Below are positions 1 to 5,803 of a stretch of 9,186 bases of DNA, piece by piece. The position numbers were made by a program, and so were the translations under genes. The stretch's first letter is position 1; each line of letters begins with the position of its first letter. Source of the DNA: Chloroflexota bacterium (GTDB lineage Bacteria > Chloroflexota > Limnocylindria > Limnocylindrales > CSP1-4); assembly GCA_013695255.1 (NCBI GenBank), contig JACDAV010000092.1, positions 1-9,186 of the forward strand. The letters are read 5' to 3'. The notes below the pieces were generated by a model, which had not been told where the DNA came from, did no database searches, and saw only the letters and a program-made list of their open reading frames with translations.

Positions 1-411
1 GCGATCGGGCTGACGGCGTGGGTGACGATGGCCCGGCTCGTTCGCGGCCAGGTCCTGAGCCTCAAGGAGTCGGAGTTCGTCGAGGCGGCGCGGGCGATCG
101 GCGTGTCAGACCTCAACATCGTGGTCCGCCACATCCTGCCGAACTCGATCGGGCCGGTGATCGTCGCGGTCACGCTCGGCATCCCCAGCGCCATCCTCGC
201 CGAGGCGACCCTCTCCTTCATCGGCATCGGCGTGCAGTCGCCGCGGGCGTCATGGGGCAGCCTCATCGATGACGGCACTCGCTGGCTGCAGTCCGAGCCG
301 CATCTGGTGGTGTTCCCGGCCCTCGCTCTGGCCCTCGCGCTGATGAGCTTCACCTTCCTGGGCGACGGGCTGCGCGACGCGCTCGATCCCAAGCTGCGCG
401 GCCGGCAGTGA
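1..411 (+). CDS. Opp/Dpp-type ABC transporter permease, C-terminal part (partial at left edge)
   Basis: This is the last 136 codons of an inner-membrane permease of the OppC/DppC type, one of two membrane subunits of a peptide- or nickel-class ABC importer. The frame is open from base 1, so the true start lies outside the window. The cytoplasmic EAA loop is clear: EFVEAARAIGV at about residues 26-36, followed by the HILPNSIGPVIV segment, which docks on the ATPases. Hydrophobic helices follow at about residues 49-75 (with the family motif EATLSFIGIGVQ) and about 103-123. The C-terminus FLGDGLRDALDPKLRG is typical of OppC/DppC. The stop codon overlaps the GTG start of the next ATPase in a GTGA, so the two are translationally coupled. 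The substrate cannot be read from a permease fragment. Confidence 0.95.
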   Translation, partial: AIGLTAWVTMARLVRGQVLSLKESEFVEAARAIGVSDLNIVVRHILPNSIGPVIVAVTLGIPSAILAEATLSFIGIGVQSPRASWGSLIDDGTRWLQSEPHLVVFPALALALALMSFTFLGDGLRDALDPKLRGRQ

Positions 412-1526
412 TCCCACCGAGCCAGGGCGCGGACGGCGGAACGGTCGCGCCGCTGCCCGAGATGGTCGAGGTGTCGACCCCCGAGGGCGCCCGGCTGGCA
501 GCCCAGACCGTTGACGCCCGGCAGCGCCACGCCCGCAAGCTGCTCGAGGTCCGCGATCTCTCGACCCGGTTCTTCACGCCGGGCGGCGTCGTCCACGCCG
601 TCGACGAGGTGAACCTCGAGCTCGACTACGGCGAGACGCTCGGGCTGGTCGGCGAGTCCGGCTCCGGCAAGAGCGTCACCGCCCTCTCGATCGCCCGGCT
701 CGTCGCCGAGCCGCCGGGGCGGATCGTGGGCGGCGAGGTGATCTTCGACGGGATCGACGTCCTGGGCCTCTCGAACGAGGAGATGCGGCTGCTGCGCGGA
801 AGGCGGATCGGGTTCGTGTTCCAGGACCCGATGACGAGCCTGAACCCGACCATGCCCGTCGGACGCCAGATCGCCGAGTCCGCCCGGGCGCACCTCGGCC
901 TGTCCCGACGCGCCGCCGCCGCCCGGGCGGCCGACCTGCTCGCGACGGTCGGCATTCCGCGCCCGAAGGACCGCCTCGGCGACTACCCGCACCAGTTCTC
1001 GGGCGGCATGCGCCAGCGGGTGATGATCGCCATCGCGCTCGCCTGCCAGCCGATGCTCCTGATCGCCGACGAGCCGACCACGGCGCTCGACGTGACCGTC
1101 CAGGCGCAGATCATGGAGCTCCTGCGCTCGCTCAGCCGGGAGTTCCGGACGGCGATCATCCTGATCACCCACGACCTGGGGATCGCGGCCGGCATGTGCC
1201 AGCGGGTGAGCGTCATGTACGCCGGCCGGATCGTGGAGACCGGCCTCGTCGACGACATCTTCGAGCGGCCGCGGATGCCGTACACCCGGGCGCTGCTCGA
1301 CTCCCGACCGCGGGTCGACCTCGAGCCCGGGGGGCGCTTGCCGACGATCGAGGGCTTCCCGCCCGATCTCGTCGACCCGGACCCGGCCTGCCGGTTCGCG
1401 CCGCGCTGCGCCCATCGGCGCGAGGTCTGCCTCGAGCGGGAGCCGGGCATGACCCCTCGACCGTCCCACGGCGAGGGTCATGCCGCTCGCTGCTGGGCCA
1501 CGGAGCCGGGCGGCTGGATCCCGTGA
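408..1526 (+). CDS. Opp/Dpp ABC transporter ATP-binding protein, OppD/DppD type
   Basis: This 372-residue cytoplasmic ATPase is the first of the pair that powers an oligopeptide/dipeptide-class importer. Visible motifs are Walker A GESGSGKS (82-89), the Q-loop FQDPMTSLNP with Gln139, the signature FSGGMRQR (197-204), Walker B LLIADEP (217-223) and the switch His255. The oligopeptide-specific C-terminal domain holds four cysteines (C328, C334, C341, C362). In a characterised DppD homologue such cysteines bind a [4Fe-4S] cluster; that role is inferred here. The GTG start at 408 overlaps the permease stop (GTGA). It gives about 44 residues before the first strand LLEVRDL, longer than usual, so the ATG at 462 is an alternative. 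The gene overlaps the next ATPase by four bases and carries a strong hairpin at 1446-1484. Confidence 0.97.
   Translation: MIPPSQGADGGTVAPLPEMVEVSTPEGARLAAQTVDARQRHARKLLEVRDLSTRFFTPGGVVHAVDEVNLELDYGETLGLVGESGSGKSVTALSIARLVAEPPGRIVGGEVIFDGIDVLGLSNEEMRLLRGRRIGFVFQDPMTSLNPTMPVGRQIAESARAHLGLSRRAAAARAADLLATVGIPRPKDRLGDYPHQFSGGMRQRVMIAIALACQPMLLIADEPTTALDVTVQAQIMELLRSLSREFRTAIILITHDLGIAAGMCQRVSVMYAGRIVETGLVDDIFERPRMPYTRALLDSRPRVDLEPGGRLPTIEGFPPDLVDPDPACRFAPRCAHRREVCLEREPGMTPRPSHGEGHAARCWATEPGGWIP
1446..1484 (+). other. Strong bulged hairpin inside the 3' end of the OppD-type gene
   Basis: A 10-bp perfect inverted repeat, GGCATGACCC (1446-1455) and GGGTCATGCC (1475-1484), encloses two further nested stems: TCG (1457-1459) with CGA (1472-1474), and CCGT (1461-1464) with ACGG (1468-1471). 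The loop is CCC (1465-1467). The whole is a 17-bp stem interrupted only by single unpaired bases C1456 and A1460 on the left arm. It lies in codons for the C-terminal tail, between the third and fourth cluster cysteines, and ends 38 bases before the GTG of the second ATPase. No T-run follows, so it is not an intrinsic terminator. It could act on the mRNA (processing, stability or coupling) or be chance in GC-rich DNA. The structure is read directly; any function is inference. Confidence 0.6.
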
Positions 1527-2593
1527 CGGAGCGGCGACCAGGCAGCGAGCGGCAACGAGGGGACGTTCCCCTCGTGGAGGCCGACCGGCTCGAGGTCCAC
1601 TTCCCGATCCTGTCCGCCATCCTCCAGCGCCGGCGCGGCAGCGTCCGCGCGGTCGACGGCGTCACGATGGCGATCGAGCGCGGCGAGACCCTGGGGCTCG
1701 TGGGCGAGTCGGGTTGCGGCAAGAGCACGCTGGGCCGGGCGCTCATCCGGCTGCGCGAACCCACCGGGGGCACGGTCCGCTTCGACGGTCGCGACCTGGC
1801 GCCGCTCTCGTCGCGCGAGCTCCGGCGCCTGCGGCGGCGGATGCAGATCATCTTCCAGGATCCATACGGTTCGCTCGACCCCCGGATGACGGTCGGCGCG
1901 ATCGTGGCCGAGCCGATCGAGACCCATCGCCTGGCGTCCGGTCGGGCGAAGCTCGAGCGCGTCCGGGAGCTGCTGGAGCTCGTCGGGCTGGACCCCGGGT
2001 TCACGGCCCGCTATCCGCACGAGTTCTCCGGCGGCCAGCGACAACGCATCGGGGTGGCGCGCGCGCTGGCCGTCGAGCCCGAGTTCATCGTCTGCGACGA
2101 GCCGATCAGCGCGCTCGACGTGTCGATCCAGGGCCAGGTCCTGAACCTCCTGGTCGACCTGCGCCGCGAGCTCGGGCTGACGTACCTCTTCATCGCCCAC
2201 GACCTGGCGGCCGTGCGGCACATCTCGGACCGGGTCGGGGTGATGTATCTCGGGCGGCTGGTGGAGGTCGGGCGCTCGAGCGCCGTGTATGCCTCCCCGG
2301 CGCATCCGTACACGCGGGCGCTCCTGTCCGCTGTGCCCGTCGCGGATCCCGCCGTCGAGCGCCGGCGCAGGCGGGTGATCCTCGTTGGGGATGTGCCCTC
2401 GCCGGCCGACCCGCCTCCCGGCTGCCGCTTCCACACCCGGTGCTGGCTCTACGAGCGGCTGGGACGCCCGGCGGAGTGCCGCACGGTGCAGCCCGAGCTG
2501 CGCATCGTGGGCGAGGGCCAGCAGGCCGCCTGCCACTTCGCCGAGACGGCGATCCAGAGCGACGTCGGCGTGGTCGAGCCAGCGACGGCCTGA
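1523..2593 (+). CDS. Opp/Dpp ABC transporter ATP-binding protein, OppF/DppF type
   Basis: This 356-residue ATPase is the partner of the preceding OppD-type subunit; the two form the heterodimeric motor of the importer on the cytoplasmic face. Motifs are the family-typical VHFPI near residue 25, Walker A GESGCGKS (61-68), Q-loop FQDPYGSLDP with Gln112, signature FSGGQRQR (168-175), Walker B FIVCDEP (188-194) and switch His226. The C-terminal oligopeptide domain has cysteines 301, 307, 319 and 337, a probable metal or Fe-S site like that of DppD. The GTG at 1523 was chosen because it overlaps the upstream stop (GTGA), as at the previous junction, and leaves a normal short N-terminus. The frame stays open further upstream, but that part lies inside the OppD-type gene. 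This is the last gene of the operon; the next gene is convergent. Confidence 0.97.
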   Translation: MTERRPGSERQRGDVPLVEADRLEVHFPILSAILQRRRGSVRAVDGVTMAIERGETLGLVGESGCGKSTLGRALIRLREPTGGTVRFDGRDLAPLSSRELRRLRRRMQIIFQDPYGSLDPRMTVGAIVAEPIETHRLASGRAKLERVRELLELVGLDPGFTARYPHEFSGGQRQRIGVARALAVEPEFIVCDEPISALDVSIQGQVLNLLVDLRRELGLTYLFIAHDLAAVRHISDRVGVMYLGRLVEVGRSSAVYASPAHPYTRALLSAVPVADPAVERRRRRVILVGDVPSPADPPPGCRFHTRCWLYERLGRPAECRTVQPELRIVGEGQQAACHFAETAIQSDVGVVEPATA

Positions 2594-2650
2594 CGTGACC
2601 CGGGGGCGAGGCGACTGGCGGACGGCTCGCGACCCTTCGGCGCCGCTCGC
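2594..2650. other. Short convergent intergenic gap, no clear terminator
   Basis: These 57 bases separate the end of the ABC operon (+ strand) from the end of the membrane-protein gene (- strand). The only fold seen is a 5-bp GCGAG/CTCGC pairing with a long loop and an 8-base CGGCGCCG palindrome. Neither is followed by a T-run on either strand, so no intrinsic terminator is called. Confidence 0.4.
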
Positions 2651-3031
2651 TCAGAACGGCTTCATCACCATGAGGACGAGGATGGCCAGCAGCCCGAGGC
2701 CGCCGACGGCCCCGATGACGTCCGGCCGGCGGCTGTCCAGCAGCCGGTCGAGCTCCTCCGGCGAGGCCGCCGGGGGTGGGGCCACGCCTCGCGGGCCCAT
2801 GTTCGACTCGAGCCCCACCGCCAGCCTGATCTCCGCGTAGTAGCGCGACGCCAGGGCGTACATGGCGCCGATGACGACCACCAGCAGCCCCAGCGAGGCC
2901 CAGATCCAGCCGCGCCCGAAGTGACCGCCGACAATGCCGGCCAGGATCCCGGCGACAAGCAGGAGCCCGAGCCCGCCGTACATGCCGGCGAGGCTGCGGC
3001 TGGACAGCTCGAGCAGCGACCGGACGCGCAC
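2651..3031 (-). CDS. Small membrane protein of unknown function, three predicted helices
   Basis: This 126-residue protein has hydrophobic helices at about 17-36, 42-62 and 104-123. A loop with AVGLESN and a proline-rich patch (APPPAASPEEL) lies between helices 2 and 3, and the C-terminus is LMVMKPF. The GTG at 3031 was chosen because a GGAAGGA Shine-Dalgarno-like sequence lies four bases upstream; the ATG at residue 17 would cut into the first helix. It starts 28 bases after the hppD stop on the same strand, so the two probably share a transcript. The helix pattern and the VMKP-type ending recall DUF2269-like membrane proteins, but those usually have an extra N-terminal helix that is absent here, so the family is not assigned. 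No catalytic residues are seen and no function is claimed. Confidence 0.75.
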   Translation of the reverse strand: MRVRSLLELSSRSLAGMYGGLGLLLVAGILAGIVGGHFGRGWIWASLGLLVVVIGAMYALASRYYAEIRLAVGLESNMGPRGVAPPPAASPEELDRLLDSRRPDVIGAVGGLGLLAILVLMVMKPF

Positions 3032-3059
3032 ACCGTCCTTCCACAGAGGAGCTGGGACG

Positions 3060-4262
3060 TCAAAGGTTGCCGCGCCTCGCCTGCTCGCGCTCGATCGCCT
3101 CGAACAGCGCCTTGAAGTTGCCGACCCCGAATCCGCGCGAGCCGTGGCGCTCGATGATCTCGAAGAAGAAGGTCGGGCGGTCCTGGACCGGCCGGCTGAA
3201 GATCTGCAGGAGGTAGCCCTCCTCGTCGCGATCGGCCTCGATGCCGAGCTCCTCGAGGGTCTCGATCGGGACTCCCACGTCGCCGACCCGGGCCGCGAGT
3301 CCCGCGTAGTACTCGTGCGGGAGGCCAAGGAACTCGACGCCGTTCTCCCGGAGCTGCCGAACGGTCCCGACGATGTCCTCCGTCCGGAGCGCGATGTGCT
3401 GGCAGCCGGGCGCCCGGTACCAGTCGAGGTACTCCTGGATCTGGCTCTTCCTCTTGCCCCTGGCCGGCTCGTTGATCGGGAACTTGACCCGCCCGTTGCC
3501 GTTGGTCATGACCTTCGACATGAGCGCGCTGTAGTCCGTGTGGATGACCTTGTCGTCGTAATGGATCAGCTGGCTGAAGCCGAACACGTCGCGGTAGAAG
3601 TCGACGAACGTGTTCATCTCGCCGAGCCCCACGTTGCCGACGCAGTGATCGACCTCGAGCAGGCTCAGGCCCTCGGCTGCCCGGGCCGGCCGCTTGATCG
3701 GGCGATAGCCCGGCGCGAACACGCCGTGGTAGTCGCGCCGGTCGACAAACGAGTGGCGCGTCTCGCCATAGGTGTAGACCGCGCTCCGGCGCAGTACCCC
3801 GTCCTCGCCGCCGTCGAGCTCGACCGGCTCGATCGCCGGCCTGGCTCCCCGTGACGTCGTCTCGCGAAAGGACGCCGCGACGTCGTCGACGGCGAAGGCG
3901 ATGTCCTTGACCCCGTCGCCGTGCTCGCGAACGTGCTCGGCAATCTCTCCGTCCGGGGTCAGCGGGGCGGTGAAGACGAAGGTGACCTCGTTCCGCCGCA
4001 TCACGTAGCTCGCCCGGTCGCGAACGCCGGTCTCGAGACCCGAGAATGCGACGGGCGTGAAGCCCCACAGCGCGCGGTAGTAGGCGCTTGCCTGGCGGGC
4101 GTTGCCGACCCAGAACTCGACGTGGTCGATGCCATTCAGCGGCAGGAAGTCCTGCGCCTGCGCGAACGCGTCGCGGTTGATGTGCGCGCCCGCCTGGTTC
4201 GCGGCCCCCTGCGAGGTCGAGGCGGCGGACGGGTTGACCGGTCGTGCGGCGGTGTCGGTCAT
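3060..4262 (-). CDS. hppD: 4-hydroxyphenylpyruvate dioxygenase
   Basis: This 400-residue cytosolic non-haem Fe(II) enzyme converts 4-hydroxyphenylpyruvate and O2 to homogentisate and CO2, the second step of tyrosine catabolism. It has two vicinal-oxygen-chelate domains, N-terminal at about 42-185 and catalytic at about 200-395. The iron ligands are His206 (in VDHCVGNV), His289 (in GCQHIAL) and Glu368 (in FFFEIIERHG). Their spacing of 83 and 79 residues matches, from memory, the Streptomyces avermitilis enzyme. Other hallmarks are YSALMSKV, KFPINEP, EEGYLLQIF and the C-terminal GNFKALFEAIEREQ helix that gates the active site. The ATG at 4262 has a GAGGAG ribosome site seven bases upstream. The gene is divergent from the DinB-like gene and followed by a small membrane-protein gene. 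Homogentisate dioxygenase and fumarylacetoacetase are not in the window. Confidence 0.98.
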   Translation of the reverse strand: MTDTAARPVNPSAASTSQGAANQAGAHINRDAFAQAQDFLPLNGIDHVEFWVGNARQASAYYRALWGFTPVAFSGLETGVRDRASYVMRRNEVTFVFTAPLTPDGEIAEHVREHGDGVKDIAFAVDDVAASFRETTSRGARPAIEPVELDGGEDGVLRRSAVYTYGETRHSFVDRRDYHGVFAPGYRPIKRPARAAEGLSLLEVDHCVGNVGLGEMNTFVDFYRDVFGFSQLIHYDDKVIHTDYSALMSKVMTNGNGRVKFPINEPARGKRKSQIQEYLDWYRAPGCQHIALRTEDIVGTVRQLRENGVEFLGLPHEYYAGLAARVGDVGVPIETLEELGIEADRDEEGYLLQIFSRPVQDRPTFFFEIIERHGSRGFGVGNFKALFEAIEREQARRGNL

Positions 4263-4303
4263 GGGGCGGCTCCTCGGGCGGCGAGGGATTCGAAGGGACG
4301 GTC

Positions 4304-4332
4304 ATCCTAGCCCCGAAAGCCGGTCGCGACCA
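4304..4332 (-). promoter_or_regulatory. Possible hppD promoter with overlapping palindrome
   Basis: Read on the - strand, the divergent gap contains TAGGAT (4304-4309), a four-of-six match to the -10 consensus. It lies 17 bases downstream of TGGTCG (4327-4332), a weak three-of-six -35. This would give a leader of roughly 35 bases before the hppD ATG. The perfect 10-base palindrome GGTCGCGACC (4322-4331) overlaps the -35 and could be an operator, though short palindromes are common in GC-rich DNA. No equally good promoter was found for the + strand gene in the same gap. Confidence 0.3.
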
Positions 4333-4360
4333 CCACCGGAGTGCGACACTGGGCCGCGTC

Positions 4361-4870
4361 ATGGCAGACGATGTCGATCTCAGCCGCCTCGCGGATCGGC
4401 TCCGGGCCGCGGTCGCGGATCTCCACGATCTGCTGCCCGTCGTCGAGGCGGGCGCACCATGGCCCGTCAGCGAGCGCTTCGGGACAGAGCCCGAAGCCAG
4501 CTGGGGGCCGCCGGAGACGCTCGCCCACGTCGCCGAGATGCTGCCGTTCTGGATTGGCGAGATGGAGCGCGTGCTGGCCGGAGCGGTCGAGCCGGTCCCG
4601 TTCGGCCGGGTGGCGTCGGACGCCCTGCGGATCGGGCTCATCGAGCGGGACCGGACGCTGCCACCGCGCGAGCTGTTCGGCCGGATCCAGGTCGCCGCCG
4701 ATCGGCTGGCGGGACGCATCGGTGAGCTGGATGGCGGGCAGGCGAGCCGTCGGGGCAGCCATCCGCGGCTGGGCGAGTTGACCGTGGCCGCGATCGTCGA
4801 GCGGTTCGCCGCCGCGCATCTCGAGGAGCATGTCGTGCAGCTTCGCCAGGCGCTCCGCACGCCGGACTGA
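4361..4870 (+). CDS. DinB-fold protein (DinB_2 / maleylpyruvate isomerase-like superfamily)
   Basis: This 169-residue, mostly helical soluble protein resembles the DinB/YfiT four-helix-bundle superfamily, which includes thiol-dependent S-transferases and mycothiol-dependent maleylpyruvate isomerase. The expected three-histidine metal site is visible: His56 in ETLAHVAEM after helix 1, and His153 and His157 in AAHLEEHVVQL near the C-terminus. A PPRELFGRI segment begins the third helix. The ATG at 4361 is chosen over a start 39 codons upstream because the extra residues look non-coding and the protein then begins directly with the first helix; no good ribosome site is seen. It is divergent from hppD and its stop is three bases before the next gene, so the two + strand genes are probably co-transcribed. 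The fold call is fairly firm; the reaction is unknown. Confidence 0.75.
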   Translation: MADDVDLSRLADRLRAAVADLHDLLPVVEAGAPWPVSERFGTEPEASWGPPETLAHVAEMLPFWIGEMERVLAGAVEPVPFGRVASDALRIGLIERDRTLPPRELFGRIQVAADRLAGRIGELDGGQASRRGSHPRLGELTVAAIVERFAAAHLEEHVVQLRQALRTPD

Positions 4871-4873
4871 GCC

Positions 4874-5464
4874 GTGTTCGTGATCTACGCGGTCCCGCTC
4901 GGACTGCTCGCCGGACGGCTTCTCGGCGGGCGGCTCGCGGGATTGGCGACGATGCGATTCCGCTGGGCGTGGCTGGCCATCGGTGGCCTCGCCGCACAGG
5001 TGATCCTGTTCGGCGGCGCGGTCGATCGACTGATCGGCGCGGCAGGCCCGGCCCTCTACGTGGCATCGACCGTTGTCGTGCTGATCGCGGTGCTGGCCAA
5101 CCTGCGGCTTCCCGGCCTGCCGCTCGTGGCTTTGGGCGCCGCGTCGAACCTCGCCGCCATCCTCGCCAACGGCGGCTCCATGCCGGCCGATCCCGGCGCA
5201 TATGCCCTGGCCGGGCTCGAACGCGGTGGCGGCTTCTCGAACAGCGTCGTGACCGAGACCCCGGCGCTCCCGCCCCTGACCGACATCTACGCCCTCCCGG
5301 ACGCGTTTCCCTTCGCGAACGTCTTCAGCATCGGCGACGTGCTGATCGCGGTGGGCATCGCCGTCGCCATCGCGGCCGGGATGCGCCGGGCACGCCCGGA
5401 CGATCCAGCCCGGCACGACGGCGCTGCCGCCGGCCCGGTGCGTGCGGGAAACTCCCCCGACTGA
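4874..5464 (+). CDS. DUF5317-type membrane protein
   Basis: This 196-residue integral membrane protein has five hydrophobic segments, at about 1-17, 31-48, 59-78, 81-100 and 149-170. Features recalled for DUF5317 proteins are present: a GGRLAGLATMRFRWAWL start after helix 1, the block GLPLVALGAASNL followed by ILANGGSMPAD (about 81-106), and PFANVFSIGDVLIAVG (about 146-161). The C-terminal 25 residues are hydrophilic and probably disordered. The function of the family is unknown. Translation starts at a GTG three bases after the DinB-like stop without a clear ribosome site, which suggests reinitiation by ribosomes leaving the upstream gene. No catalytic residues are evident. Confidence 0.85.
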   Translation: MFVIYAVPLGLLAGRLLGGRLAGLATMRFRWAWLAIGGLAAQVILFGGAVDRLIGAAGPALYVASTVVVLIAVLANLRLPGLPLVALGAASNLAAILANGGSMPADPGAYALAGLERGGGFSNSVVTETPALPPLTDIYALPDAFPFANVFSIGDVLIAVGIAVAIAAGMRRARPDDPARHDGAAAGPVRAGNSPD

Positions 5465-5575
5465 CTACCGCCAGCGGTACCAACGGGTCATGCCCAACGG
5501 CCTCGACGGGGGGTACCGTCGGGGATGTTCAGTGGCGATCGAGCCACCGGAGGCGCACAAGGGGTCCACAAGAAG

Positions 5576-5674
5576 ATGAACGTGGTCAAGTCGCAGGCCT
5601 GGCGCGCGATGATCGCGCTGTCGGCGCTCGTGGCAGCGGGCCTCGTCCTCGAGGCCGGCCGCCGCTGGTTCTAG
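5576..5674 (+). CDS. Tiny single-helix membrane peptide (32 residues)
   Basis: This short reading frame encodes a basic N-terminus (MNVVKSQAWR), one hydrophobic helix (about residues 11-25, AMIALSALVAAGLVL) and a basic end (GRRWF), consistent with a small membrane peptide. Thirty-one of its 32 codons end in G or C, as in the real genes nearby. The frame extends upstream to an ATG at 5525, but only 11 of those 17 extra codons end in G or C, so the ATG at 5576 is preferred. An AAGGGG lies eleven bases upstream, a loose ribosome site. The gene sits 111 bases after the DUF5317-type gene and 39 bases before a hairpin terminator, where the last gene of the + strand unit would be expected. No family is recognised. 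Confidence 0.5.
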   Translation: MNVVKSQAWRAMIALSALVAAGLVLEAGRRWF

Positions 5675-5713
5675 GGACCGCGGCGCAGGCCGCAGCCCAT
5701 CACTCAGACGCTC

Positions 5714-5743
5714 GAAGAGCCGCGGGGCCCACCGCGGCTCTTT
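5714..5743 (+). terminator. Hairpin terminator between convergent genes
   Basis: AAGAGCCGCGG (5715-5725) pairs perfectly with CCGCGGCTCTT (5732-5742), extended by a G-T pair (5714/5743), around the six-base loop GGCCCA. The stem of 11 bp is followed by TTTCGATT on the + strand, a short and imperfect T-run. On the - strand the same stem lies about 60 bases beyond the peptidase stop but is followed only by TTCG. It most likely ends the + strand unit and may work in both directions. Confidence 0.65.
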
Positions 5744-5803
5744 CGATTCCGGCCCTCGGGCGGAACGGGCGGTGGTCGTCGGCCTGGGCCCGCCAGGTCC
5801 GGG

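Larger units (their letters stand above)
5465..5803. other. Convergent intergenic region
   Basis: This 339-base gap separates the DUF5317-type gene from the S9 peptidase gene, which faces it. It holds the probable 32-codon gene and the hairpin described separately. Upstream of that gene are two GGTACC sites, 5476-5481 and 5512-5517, and a GTGGC/GCCAC inverted repeat with a six-base spacer at about 5532-5547; no convincing -35/-10 pair was found. Between the terminator and 5803 there is only a weak CCTGG/CCAGG hairpin (5783-5797) without a T-run. Confidence 0.5.

Noticed and set aside
1478..2536. Open frame of 352 codons opposite the OppF-type gene
   Set aside because: It is a shadow of an ATPase gene with all motifs present; the antisense product has no recognisable domain.
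2385..2840. Open frame of 151 codons across the convergent gap after the OppF-type gene
   Set aside because: It overlaps the end of the ATPase and the membrane-protein gene in other frames and shows no domain or ribosome site.
2665..4860. Open frame of 731 codons on the - strand spanning hppD, the DinB-like gene and the membrane-protein gene
   Set aside because: It crosses several supported genes in another frame and reads as Arg/Pro/Ala-rich low-complexity sequence.
5783..5797. CCTGG/CCAGG hairpin just after the peptidase stop
   Set aside because: The stem is only 5 bp and no T-run follows on the - strand.
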